From the NCBI RefSeq assembly GCF_011046975.1, contig NZ_CP049253.1:1488001-1552000 (forward strand): a stretch of 64,000 nucleotides of DNA, in the 5' to 3' direction. Under the pieces are notes generated by a model. That model did no database searches. It was not told the origin of the DNA and was given only the letters and a program-made list of their open reading frames with translations. This DNA is from Microbacterium amylolyticum (GTDB lineage: Bacteria > Actinomycetota > Actinomycetes > Actinomycetales > Microbacteriaceae). The translations under genes were made by a program, and so were the position numbers. Positions within the stretch are counted from its first letter, which is position 1; each line of letters opens with the position of its first letter. Shown here one piece after another: positions 16,727 through 24,789 of this stretch.

Positions 16727-17648
16727 ATGCCCCTCCTCCTCGACCCGTTCGCCGCGGACTTCATGTCGCGCGCTTCTCGGCGGCGTTCTCGTCGCCGCGA
16801 TCTGCGGAATCGTCGGCACCTGGGTCGTCACACGCGGCATGGCATTCCTTGGCGAGGCGATCGGCCACGGCATGTTGCCCGGTGTCGCGATCGCCACGCT
16901 GGCCGGGTGGCCAGCCATCCTCGGCGGCGCCGTCAGCGCCGCCTTCATGAGCGCAACGATCGGATTCCTGCAGCGCAGGGGCCGGCTGTCCTATGACACG
17001 AGCATCGGTCTTCTCTTCGTCGGCATGCTGTCGCTGGGAGTGATCATCGTGTCGCACTCGCGCAGCTTCGCCACCGATGCAACCGTGATGCTGTTCGGCG
17101 ACATCCTCGCGGTGCGAGCGGGCGACCTCCTTCTTCTTGCTGGTGCTCTTGTCGCGACCGTTGTTGTCGCCATGGCCTTCCATCGTTCCTTCGTCGCGGC
17201 AGCTTTCGACGAGCGCATCGCTCTTACGATCGGCCTCCGCCCGCGCCTGGCACACATCATGCTGACGGCGCTGGTCACCCTGGCGGTTGTTGCCTCGTAT
17301 CAGGCCGTCGGATCGCTTCTCGTGGTCGGCATGCTGCTGGCCCCCGCCGTTGCCGCTGGCCGATGGACCCGGTCGATCGTGTCCACGATGATGCTCGCCA
17401 CCGTGTTCGGCGCGGTGGCCGTTGTGATCGGCCTGCTCGTTTCTTGGTACGGCGCAACCGCCGCAGGGCCGACGATTGCTGGCACCGCCATCGTGCTCGC
17501 CGGCGTTTCCGCCGCAGTGTCCAGCGGTGTGCGTCACGTGCGCATGCGACTCGGTTCCCACGCTCCCCACGCCCCGTCGCGTTCGGCCGCCCCCGCCTTC
17601 TCCGCGGCATCCGCCCCGGGAGATCTCGTCACGGAAAGAGATCAATGA
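16727..17648 (+). CDS. aztB: Zinc ABC transporter permease AztB, frameshifted near its start
   Basis: A metal ABC permease of the ZnuB/MntB type with eight or so membrane segments. Reading from ATG 16727 gives MPLLLDPFAADFMSRA, the expected start, but the frame then fails; the expected continuation ALLGGVLVAAICGIVGTW is in the next frame from about 16770. The break lies in TCGCGCGC, where two bases missing from a CG run (or one base gained) would restore the frame. No start codon opens the downstream frame before ATG 16839, so without correction the protein would begin at MAFLGEAIGHG and lack the first helix. The rest (269 residues from 16839) is intact and overlaps aztD by four bases. Either a sequencing error or a recent inactivating or slippage mutation. 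Confidence 0.8.
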
Positions 17649-18907
17649 CCCGCACCACCCGCTTCTCTCTCGTCGCCGCACCACTCGCCCTGGGCTTTGT
17701 CCTGGCCGGTTGTGCACCGACAACGGGAGAGCCGGCCCCGCCAGCGCCGTCAGCAACCGAGGCGGCATCCGACGCACAAGGACCTGCGGATGAGGACGAC
17801 CACGGCCTGATACCGGGGGCCGAAGAAGTCGCTGAGCCGCAGTCACAACTGGTGTCCGTTGCCGCCGACGGCTCCGTCGGCCTTCTCGACCTGCTGACGG
17901 GCGAGGAGACGGAGCTCGGCACGGTCGGAACACCCAGCGATATCGCGAGCGACGGGCGCTATGCCTTTGTCACCACCAAAGACGGTGCCACCGTGATCGA
18001 TGGGGGCCGCTGGTCCTGGGATCACGGGGATCACTTCCACTACTACCGTGCTACGCCCGCGCTTGCCGGAACGATTCCGGGAAGCGGTCCTGTTCACGTG
18101 ACGGGTTCACCGTTGTCCACAGCGGGCGGAACCGGTCTGTTCTTCGACGGCTCGGGCGAGGCCGTCCTCATCGACAACAGCGCGCTGTCCGACGGTGAGA
18201 TCACCGAGACGCTCCGCATCGACACGGGCGCCGAATCGGGAGTTGTCGCACCCATCGGAGACGGCGCGATCGTCGCAACGCACGGCGGCGCCCTGGCTGA
18301 CACCGCCCAGTTCTTCGGCGCGGATGGTGAACCCGTTGACGGGGCAAGCGCGGCCTGTATCGCGCCGTCGGGCGCCATCACCACCCGCGTGGGAACGGTC
18401 GTTGGATGCGAGGACGGCGCCCTCATCGCCGTCACGAATGGTGATGGCATTGACATCTCCATGGTCGAGTACCCCGACGGGGCGACGCGGACCGAGAGTT
18501 TCTCCGGACGCAAGAACCGGCCCACCGTTTCGGGAGTCGACGGCGATGGCGGTTTCTGGCTGCTCAGCACCAGGTCACGCGCGTGGCAGCACGTTGACAC
18601 CGACCAGGATCTGGTGATCGCAACGACTGCTGATAACGCCGATGGCCATGTTGTCGCCCTCGATACCGATGGCCGGATCATCGTTTTCAGCGAGGACGGT
18701 GAGCAACTCGCAGAAACCGAGCCGATCGTCGCCGACTCACTCGTAGACGGCGCCCATGTCGACCTCGTCGTCGACCAGCAGCGCGCCTACCTCAGTGCGC
18801 CGTCCGAGGGCGTCGTCTACGAAATCGACTACGCCGACGGTGCCCGCATCGCTCGCGAGCTGACGCCGTCGGTTTCCCCCGACTTCGCCACGGAGCTCGG
18901 CCGATGA
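17645..18907 (+). CDS. aztD: Zinc metallochaperone AztD, first copy
   Basis: A 420-residue lipoprotein (signal MTRTTRFSLVAAPLALGFVLAGC with lipobox LAGC) that folds as a WD40-like beta-propeller, seen as repeated DG-containing blades such as LVSVAADGSVGLLDLL and HVVALDTDGRIIVFS. AztD proteins hand zinc to AztC in the periplasm or at the cell surface. This copy has the His cluster DHGDHFHYY near residue 125. The second His cluster seen in the paralogue at 19851 is absent: the equivalent stretch is ESGVVAP. It is coupled by ATGA overlaps to aztB before it and aztC after it. Confidence 0.85.
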   Translation: MTRTTRFSLVAAPLALGFVLAGCAPTTGEPAPPAPSATEAASDAQGPADEDDHGLIPGAEEVAEPQSQLVSVAADGSVGLLDLLTGEETELGTVGTPSDIASDGRYAFVTTKDGATVIDGGRWSWDHGDHFHYYRATPALAGTIPGSGPVHVTGSPLSTAGGTGLFFDGSGEAVLIDNSALSDGEITETLRIDTGAESGVVAPIGDGAIVATHGGALADTAQFFGADGEPVDGASAACIAPSGAITTRVGTVVGCEDGALIAVTNGDGIDISMVEYPDGATRTESFSGRKNRPTVSGVDGDGGFWLLSTRSRAWQHVDTDQDLVIATTADNADGHVVALDTDGRIIVFSEDGEQLAETEPIVADSLVDGAHVDLVVDQQRAYLSAPSEGVVYEIDYADGARIARELTPSVSPDFATELGR

Positions 18908-19830
18908 CCGCGTCCACGCTCACGTTTCGCCTCGCTGCCGCGACAACAGCGGCGAGCGCGCTGATTCTCGCTGGATGTGCGCCCGCGACCCTCTCGTCAG
19001 ATCGTCCCCACCTGGTCGTGACAACGAACATCCTCGGCGATGTTGTGTCGGAGGTCGCCGGAGATGCAGCGGACGTCACGGTTCTCATGCGCCCCAATGC
19101 CGATCCGCACTCCTTTGAGATTTCCGCGCAGGAGGCGGCGATGCTCGCAGATGCCGACCTTCTCGTCTCCAACGGACTCGGCTTGGAAGAGAACGTCGAA
19201 CTGCATCTCGCGACAGCCGCGTCCGCTGGCGCAATGCGTTTCGTCGCCGGTGACCACATCGAAGTCATCGAATACGCCTCTGACGAAGCGTCCGGCCCCG
19301 ATCCGCATTTCTGGACCGACCCCGGTCGCATCGTTGACGTTGTTGTCGCCCTCGAGGAACAGCTCACGGCGATGCCGGAAATCGACTCCGCAACGATCGA
19401 ACAGAATGCCGCCGCCTACCTCGCCGAGATCGAACAGCTCGATGCCGAGATGACGGAGTCCTTCGCCTCGATCCCGCGGGAAAACCGGGCGCTCGTGACG
19501 AACCACCACGTGTTCGGGTATCTGGCGGATCGCTTTGATTTCACCACCGTCGGCACCGTGATTCCCGGGGGCACAACGCTTGCCTCTCCGTCCGCCGCGG
19601 ACCTCGACAGCCTCGCGACGGCGATCCAGACGACGGGCGTCCCGGCGATCTTCGCGGAGTCCTCGCAACCGGATCGTCTGATCCAGGTGCTCGCGAGCGA
19701 GGTCGACATCCATATCGACGTCGTCGAGCTGTTCAGTGAGTCGCTCACAGGCGCCGACGAAGAAGCCTCGACCTACATCACCATGATGCGCGTCAACACC
19801 GAGCGCATAACCAACGGACTCTCACGATGA
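18904..19830 (+). CDS. aztC: Zinc ABC transporter substrate-binding lipoprotein AztC
   Basis: A 308-residue cluster A-I metal-binding protein with a lipoprotein signal ending in ILAGC. The three His ligand sites of the family are visible: PNADPHSFEIS, GPDPHFWTDP and NHHVFGYLADRF, with a late acidic ligand in FAESSQPD. Unlike ZnuA at 710-1720 it has no long His/Asp loop, which fits AztC proteins that receive zinc from AztD. It overlaps aztD1 by four bases and is followed 20 bases later by a second aztD, so this is one operon. Confidence 0.88.
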   Translation: MTASTLTFRLAAATTAASALILAGCAPATLSSDRPHLVVTTNILGDVVSEVAGDAADVTVLMRPNADPHSFEISAQEAAMLADADLLVSNGLGLEENVELHLATAASAGAMRFVAGDHIEVIEYASDEASGPDPHFWTDPGRIVDVVVALEEQLTAMPEIDSATIEQNAAAYLAEIEQLDAEMTESFASIPRENRALVTNHHVFGYLADRFDFTTVGTVIPGGTTLASPSAADLDSLATAIQTTGVPAIFAESSQPDRLIQVLASEVDIHIDVVELFSESLTGADEEASTYITMMRVNTERITNGLSR

Positions 19831-19850
19831 GGGCCAACGAAAGGAACAGG

Positions 19851-21107
19851 ATGACCACGCTTTCACGACAGCGCGCTGGCGCCGTGATCGGATCGCTCGC
19901 AGCGATCACCCTTCTTGCGGCGGGCTGCGGTGCGACCGCGGGCGATGCGCCCGAAGAGACGGCAACCGACGATCAGGTCACACAGGAGGCCGAGACCGGA
20001 ACGGACGCGGCAGACGCGATCGATCCGGCCGACGTCGCAGCAGGCGACCGCCTCGCCGTCTCGATCGAGGGCGCCGTTTTGGTGCTCGACTCCGCCACCC
20101 TCGAGGTGCTGGGCCAGTTCGAGACGGAGGAGTTCACGCGCCTGAACGCCTCGGGTGACGGACGCAACGTCTTCGTCACCACCGAGCCCGGTTTCCAGGT
20201 GCTCGACACGGCCACTCCGGAGCTGACGGACACCGTTTTCGCCGCCGAAGCCGCCGCACACGTTGTGCGCCATGCGGGCAAGACGGTTCTGTACGCCGAT
20301 GGCACGGGAGAAACCACGATTCTCGACACCGACGCGATTCTGGCATCGGACGGCGGTCTTCCCGAGGTTGAGACCTACCAGGCGGAGCACGCACACCACG
20401 GCGTATCGATCGTCCTCGAAGATGGCACGCTGCTGACCACGGTTGGCGACGACACCGGCCGCACGGGAGCGCTCGCTCTCGAGCCCCACGGTGACCACTA
20501 CGACACGATCGCCGAGGCAACGAACTGCCCCGGCATCCACGGCGAGGGCACCGCGCAGAACGAGGCCGTTGTCTTCGGCTGCGAAGACGGCGCTCTGCTG
20601 TACAGCGACGGTGAGTTCACGAAGTTCGATGCGGGCGTCGAGTACGGCCGCATGGGCAACGCCTTCGTCTCCGAAACCAGCCCGATCGTGGTGGGCGACT
20701 ACAAGGATGACCAGGACGCCGAAGGCTACTTCCTGAACAACCTCGTCGTCCTCGACACCGAGGCCGGCGAGTACGAGACGCTGAACATCGGCGACATCGA
20801 GTACACGTGGCGCGGCATCACCCGTGGCCCGCAGGACCTCGCCTACGTTCTCTCCTCGGACGGATCGATCCACGTGTTCGATCCCGAGGCCAAAGAGTTC
20901 ACGGATGAGTTCCCCGTGATCGACGCGTGGGAAAGCCCCGTCAACTGGCAGGACCCGCACCCCGCTCTGACGTCGGACGGCGTGGTCGCCTACGTCGCAG
21001 ACGTGGCGAACGAACGCGTCATCGCGGTCGACCTGGCAACCGGCGAGATCATCGCGGAGAGCGATGCCCTTCCCGCAGCGCCGAACGAGATGGCGCTGAA
21101 CCTCTAA
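19851..21107 (+). CDS. Zinc metallochaperone AztD, second copy
   Basis: A 418-residue AztD paralogue. ATG 19851 has AAAGGAACAGG before it and opens a lipoprotein signal (SLAAITLLAAGC); an upstream ATG at 19827 would only add eight polar residues. It is a beta-propeller protein like the first copy but carries the other His-rich site: EHAHHGVSI near residue 180, then PHGDHYD and CPGIHGEG. The DHGDHFHYY cluster of the first copy is missing here (the region reads LDTATPELTDTVF). It is the last gene of the azt operon, followed by a Zur-like palindrome and a hairpin-rich stretch. Confidence 0.82.
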   Translation: MTTLSRQRAGAVIGSLAAITLLAAGCGATAGDAPEETATDDQVTQEAETGTDAADAIDPADVAAGDRLAVSIEGAVLVLDSATLEVLGQFETEEFTRLNASGDGRNVFVTTEPGFQVLDTATPELTDTVFAAEAAAHVVRHAGKTVLYADGTGETTILDTDAILASDGGLPEVETYQAEHAHHGVSIVLEDGTLLTTVGDDTGRTGALALEPHGDHYDTIAEATNCPGIHGEGTAQNEAVVFGCEDGALLYSDGEFTKFDAGVEYGRMGNAFVSETSPIVVGDYKDDQDAEGYFLNNLVVLDTEAGEYETLNIGDIEYTWRGITRGPQDLAYVLSSDGSIHVFDPEAKEFTDEFPVIDAWESPVNWQDPHPALTSDGVVAYVADVANERVIAVDLATGEIIAESDALPAAPNEMALNL

Positions 21108-21112
21108 TTTAT

Positions 21113-21127
21113 TGAGAACGTTTCTCA
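21113..21127 (+). promoter_or_regulatory. Zur-like palindrome overlapping a possible promoter
   Basis: TGAGAACGTTTCTCA has perfect six-base arms around CGT; the wider palindrome runs 21111-21129. It overlaps a possible -35 (TTGAGA, 21112) with a weak -10 (TAAGCT, 21137), so a repressor bound here would block a rightward promoter. The centre differs from the other four Zur-like sites, so the regulator could be another family member. Confidence 0.45.
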
Positions 21128-21148
21128 ATAGTGGGGTAAGCTGAACGA

Positions 21149-21249
21149 GGACGTGCGCGGGTTTGGGGTCCGCGCGATGGTTCCGCCGAATGGGTGCGGC
21201 GGAACCAGGGGCCGGAGCTGGTAGCAGCTCCGGCCCCTTCCTCTTTCCC
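21149..21249 (+). ncRNA. Candidate small RNA made of three hairpins
   Basis: Downstream of the palindrome lie three successive stems: GCGCGG/CCGCGC (21155-21175), GGTTCCGCC/GGCGGAACC (21179-21206), and a 13-bp perfect stem (21208-21220 with 21225-21237, loop GTAG) followed by a pyrimidine tail TTCCTCTTTCCC. The last is a strong terminator. A transcript starting near 21149 would be about 95 nt, almost wholly folded, with no sizeable reading frame (only a 15-codon one at 21177). A plain terminator of the azt operon would need only the last stem, which is why an RNA is suspected. No known RNA family is recognised. Confidence 0.35.
21208..21249 (+). terminator. Intrinsic terminator before the histidine kinase gene
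   Basis: A 13-bp perfect GC-rich stem with a four-base loop, followed by a C/T-rich tail. It separates the azt operon (or the candidate small RNA) from the two-component genes. Confidence 0.8.
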
Positions 21250-21296
21250 TCCCTTCGGATGATGCCGGGCACGCCCCGGACGTGTTGGATGGACAC

Positions 21297-22514
21297 ATGC
21301 ACAAGCAGCGCCTTTCGCTCGACGAGTACGTGCTCCCCGGAGTTCCCTATCGCTCCACCGGCGGCGACGTTGCCAGCGCGGCCATGCTCGTCTTGTTCGG
21401 CGCGATTCTCATCACGGCAGAGTTCGCTCCCCCGGCCACAACCGCCCCTGCCCTCGGCTACCCCGGGTCGATGTGGGTCGTCGCCCTCGCCGGCGCAGTG
21501 CTTCTGCTCTTCAAGCGGCGCGCCCCCCTGCTGGCGCTCACCGCCACGATCGCACTGATGGTCACCACAACTGTGCTCATCACCGGCAACCTGCCGATCA
21601 TCCCCCTGATCGCCCTGGTCGATGTGCTCTACGCCGCCACCCTCTACTCTCGCCACCGGCGCGTGCTCATCGGCCTGGCGTGTTCCTTCGTCATTCTCCA
21701 GACAGCCGCCGTCATCGCCAGCGAACACATCACGCGCGCCGAGGTCGGAACCCTGCTATGGGTGATTGTCGGCATCTCGGCGATCGCTGGATTGCCGATC
21801 CTCTGGGGAACATCGGTGCAACAGCGCGACGAACTGCTCGAATCCGAGCGACAGCGGGCTGAGGCCATCGCCCTCGCCGCCGAGGCGCAGCGCGACGCCG
21901 CCGTTCGCGCCGAACGGGGTGAGGTCGCGGCGCAGCTCCACGACGAGATCGCCGCACGGCTCAGCGCGATCTCCCTGCAGGCGGGCGCTCTGGGCGCGCT
22001 TCCCGACGACAACCCGAAACGGCGCACGGCGATCGCCGCGATGCGGTCCTCCAGTCACGAGGCCCTCGACGAATTGCACCGGCTGATCGGCGTTCTCGCC
22101 GAAGAACGTGCGGACGAAGAAGCGGACGTGACCGATCCGGTCGGAGCCGTTCGCGCACAGGCCGCGGCGTTCGGCGCCACTGTACACATCGACGGCGACC
22201 CCGGAAATCTCCCCGCCCCCGTCGCTCAGGGGCTGGCGCGCATCGGCAAAGAAGCCATCGCCAACGCCGCACGACACGCGCCGCACGAGACGATCCGGAC
22301 AGCGTTTCGCCGGGACGACGCGGCGATCACCATGACGATCAGCAACCCGCTTCCCGCTACTCCGGCGAGAACGCACGGGTCCGGCCTCGGCCGAGAGCTC
22401 ATGGCCGCACGCTGGAAAGCCCTCGGCGGCACCGGTAGCGCGGGGCCGAGCGGCGACCAGTGGAACGTGACGGTCACGCTTCCCCTTACCGCAGCGGACG
22501 CGCCCTCCCCGTAG
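21297..22514 (+). CDS. Sensor histidine kinase, NarL/DesK-type
   Basis: A 405-residue kinase. The N-terminal ~155 residues carry about five hydrophobic segments (sensor in the membrane, no large outer domain). A coiled coil follows (QQRDELLESERQRAEAIALA), then the HisKA_3 box EVAAQLHDEIAARLSAISLQ with the phospho-accepting His near residue 215, and an HATPase domain with IGKEAIANAARHA and HGSGLGRELM. It should phosphorylate the response regulator nine bases downstream. ATG 21297 is chosen; a GTG at 21282 is possible. The stimulus is not deducible, but membrane-embedded sensors of this type often respond to cell-envelope stress. Confidence 0.88.
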   Translation: MHKQRLSLDEYVLPGVPYRSTGGDVASAAMLVLFGAILITAEFAPPATTAPALGYPGSMWVVALAGAVLLLFKRRAPLLALTATIALMVTTTVLITGNLPIIPLIALVDVLYAATLYSRHRRVLIGLACSFVILQTAAVIASEHITRAEVGTLLWVIVGISAIAGLPILWGTSVQQRDELLESERQRAEAIALAAEAQRDAAVRAERGEVAAQLHDEIAARLSAISLQAGALGALPDDNPKRRTAIAAMRSSSHEALDELHRLIGVLAEERADEEADVTDPVGAVRAQAAAFGATVHIDGDPGNLPAPVAQGLARIGKEAIANAARHAPHETIRTAFRRDDAAITMTISNPLPATPARTHGSGLGRELMAARWKALGGTGSAGPSGDQWNVTVTLPLTAADAPSP

Positions 22515-22523
22515 AGTCGGAGC

Positions 22524-23156
22524 GTGATCAGAGTTCTCATCGCCGATGACCATGCTGCCGTCCGTGCGGGAGTGCGCGCCGTTCTTGACATGACCGACGA
22601 CATCGACGTCATCGGAGAGGCCTCTGATGGCCAGAGCGCCGTCGCCCAGGCAGCTGCTCTCGAACCCGATGTTGTTCTCATGGACATCCGCATGCCGGGC
22701 GTCGACGGAATCGCCGGAACCGCGCAGCTCACTGACCGCGGCATCCCCGTTCTGATCCTGACCACCTTCGCGGTCGATGACTACGTTGACGGCGCCCTGG
22801 CGGCCGGGGCGGCCGGCTACCTCCTGAAAACAGCGGAACCCGAGGACATCGCCGATGGGGTGCGCCGGGTCGCGGCCGGAGAGGGCGTTCTCTCCCCCGA
22901 AGTCACCCGGCGTGTGCTCGAGAAGGCGCGCGCCACGCCTTCTCGCACCGAGCACCCCGGGCTGGAGGAACTTACCCCGCGCGAGAAGGAGATCCTCGGC
23001 GCCCTGGGTGAGGGACTCTCCAACGCGCAGATCTGCGAGCGCTTCTTCATTTCGGAGCCCACCGCCAAGAGCCACGTCTCGCGGGTGCTCACCAAGCTCG
23101 GCGCCCCCACGCGTATGCGCGCCGCCGTGATCGCACGCGACGCGGGGATCTCATAG
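22524..23156 (+). CDS. Response regulator, NarL/FixJ family
   Basis: A 210-residue regulator: receiver domain with acidic pocket DD at residues 8-9, phosphorylation site Asp54 (VLMDIRMPG), conserved Thr and Lys (ILTTFAV, YLLKTAEP), then a LuxR-type helix-turn-helix (LTPREKEILGALGEGLSNAQICERFFIS, SHVSRVLTKLGA). It starts at GTG 22524, nine bases after the kinase gene, and is its evident partner. Targets are unknown; the transport gene downstream at 23236 is a candidate because it lies on the same strand 79 bases away. Confidence 0.9.
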   Translation: MIRVLIADDHAAVRAGVRAVLDMTDDIDVIGEASDGQSAVAQAAALEPDVVLMDIRMPGVDGIAGTAQLTDRGIPVLILTTFAVDDYVDGALAAGAAGYLLKTAEPEDIADGVRRVAAGEGVLSPEVTRRVLEKARATPSRTEHPGLEELTPREKEILGALGEGLSNAQICERFFISEPTAKSHVSRVLTKLGAPTRMRAAVIARDAGIS

Positions 23157-23235
23157 CGTCCTCACCCCTTCGTCGGAGAACAATCTCATCCGTCCGAAGG
23201 ATGGCACGGGAGACGCTTTCCGATGGAATAGAAAC

Positions 23236-23715
23236 ATGTTCATCGCACTCCAGGATTTCACCGAGTCCCTTCCCGCCGCCCTCCAATGGTTGGGCCTGAT
23301 TCTTATCAGCGCGATTCCGTTCGTTGAGTCCTATTTCGGCGCTTTCATCGGCGTCATTGCCGGAATCAACCCGGTTGTCGCCATCGCCGCCGCCGTCGTC
23401 GGCAACGTCGTCTCGATGGCCATCTTTGTTCTGTCTGCGCACGGCGTTCGCGTCGCCGCGACGAAGAACTCCGCACCGCAGGAGCTGTCGCCCCGCAAGC
23501 AGAAGCTGAAGGCGCGCTTCGACCGTTACGGCATCGCTGGCGTCAGCCTGCTCGGTCAGCTCGTGCTGCCCAGCCAGATCACCTCGGCGATCATCGTCGG
23601 TTTTGGCGCTCCGAAGAACAAGGTGATCTTCTGGCAAGTCATCTCCATCGTCCTCTGGGGCGTAGCCTTCGGCCTGCTGGCCCTGGGCGGCGTGCAGCTG
23701 CTCGGCCCCGCTTAA
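23236..23715 (+). CDS. Small multi-drug export protein family membrane protein
   Basis: A 159-residue protein with four hydrophobic segments (LGLILISAIPFVESYFGAF, VVAIAAAVVGNVVSMAIFVL, GVSLLGQLVLPSQITSAI, FWQVISIVLWGVAFGLLALG) and a basic cytosolic loop. The pattern IPFVESYFGAFIG in the first segment and LPSQITSAI in the third mark the family named small multi-drug export protein, though export has not been generally shown. It ends three bases before the convergent CPBP gene. Confidence 0.8.
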   Translation: MFIALQDFTESLPAALQWLGLILISAIPFVESYFGAFIGVIAGINPVVAIAAAVVGNVVSMAIFVLSAHGVRVAATKNSAPQELSPRKQKLKARFDRYGIAGVSLLGQLVLPSQITSAIIVGFGAPKNKVIFWQVISIVLWGVAFGLLALGGVQLLGPA

Positions 23716-23718
23716 GGT

Positions 23719-24693
23719 TCACGCGTCGTCGCGGCCCGACCCGAATCCGGGTTGGGCCGCACGTGCATCTGGCTTCGGCGTCCAGTCGGGGGCGGGGCGA
23801 AACTGGCGAAGCAGCAAGAGAACGGCGATGATCACGGCGAGAAGGATCCAGCCGGGAATGCCCAGAAACGATCCCCAGAACGGGTTGAGGTCGGGCGTCG
23901 CGAACAGCAGCCCCACCGGCGCCGCCGTGTTCAGCGCACCGTGCCCGAGCGCGGCGGGCCATACGCTGCGCGTCCAGTACCGCGTCCACTGCAGCAAGAT
24001 GCCGACGAACAGGCAGAAGCCGATCATCATCACAACGCCCCACCCATCGGTGCGGCCGAAGTTGTAGCCCAGCAGGATGATCGGTGCGTGCCACGCGCCC
24101 CACACGACTCCCGAGATGAGTGCCGAGGGCCAGAACCCCAGCGGCGACAGCGCGGTGGTCAGATAACCGCGCCAACCAAGCTCTTCACCGAAGGCGAAGA
24201 ACGTTGCCTGAAGAAGGACCAGGGGGAAGGTCAGCAGCTGGATCACGAGCACCGCGTCCAGCTCCATCCCGGCAGGCAGGGCCGCGCGCTGCGCCTCGAG
24301 CGCCCAGTCCGCCTCCGCCCACCCGAGCAGCGTGGCCATCCAGAACGATCCGACGGCCCACAGAACGAACCCGATCGGCAACAAAACAAACAGCCAGATC
24401 TTTCGGGCGATCGGCCGGAACGGCAGCAGGCCCAAATAGCGGGAACGCGCGCCCTTTTTGACCGTGACGAAGGTCACCATCAGCGCGGCCACCGTTGGCG
24501 TGAACATCAGCAATGGGACGAGCACCAGAAAGAGCGGATCCTGAAGCCCATCACCCAGCCAAAGGGGGAGACACACCAGCCACCCGAGGCCGAAGGCTGT
24601 GCCGAGGAATGCGGCCACCGGGCCCCATGGCACCTTCTCGGGCGGAATCCCGGGCCGGACATCGTGCGGAGAGAAAAGGTCTGCGGCGTTCAT
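23719..24693 (-). CDS. CPBP-family intramembrane metalloprotease
   Basis: A 324-residue polytopic protein with about eight membrane segments. It holds the CPBP (CAAX protease and bacteriocin-processing) motifs: EELGWRGYL, then GVVWGAWHAPIILL, and a later HGALNT, which together give the Glu-Glu and two His residues of the intramembrane zinc site. Such proteases cleave within membranes and are linked to bacteriocin maturation, immunity or anti-sigma factor processing; the substrate here is unknown. ATG 24693 is chosen over a start 11 codons upstream that adds only polar residues. Confidence 0.85.
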   Translation of the reverse strand: MNAADLFSPHDVRPGIPPEKVPWGPVAAFLGTAFGLGWLVCLPLWLGDGLQDPLFLVLVPLLMFTPTVAALMVTFVTVKKGARSRYLGLLPFRPIARKIWLFVLLPIGFVLWAVGSFWMATLLGWAEADWALEAQRAALPAGMELDAVLVIQLLTFPLVLLQATFFAFGEELGWRGYLTTALSPLGFWPSALISGVVWGAWHAPIILLGYNFGRTDGWGVVMMIGFCLFVGILLQWTRYWTRSVWPAALGHGALNTAAPVGLLFATPDLNPFWGSFLGIPGWILLAVIIAVLLLLRQFRPAPDWTPKPDARAAQPGFGSGRDDA

Positions 24694-24789
24694 GCCACAA
24701 CCTTCTCGCACCGGAGAGCGGCGCACCTCCCCCGCGCGGCGGAAATCGGGCGAGGCTTCAAGCCGCGCGCACGCTCCGGCCGGAACGGC

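Noticed and set aside
19863..21728. A 621-codon minus-strand open frame across aztD2 and the kinase gene
   Set aside because: It crosses two well-supported genes and a terminator, and has the Arg/Asp/Val-rich look of antisense translation in high-GC DNA.
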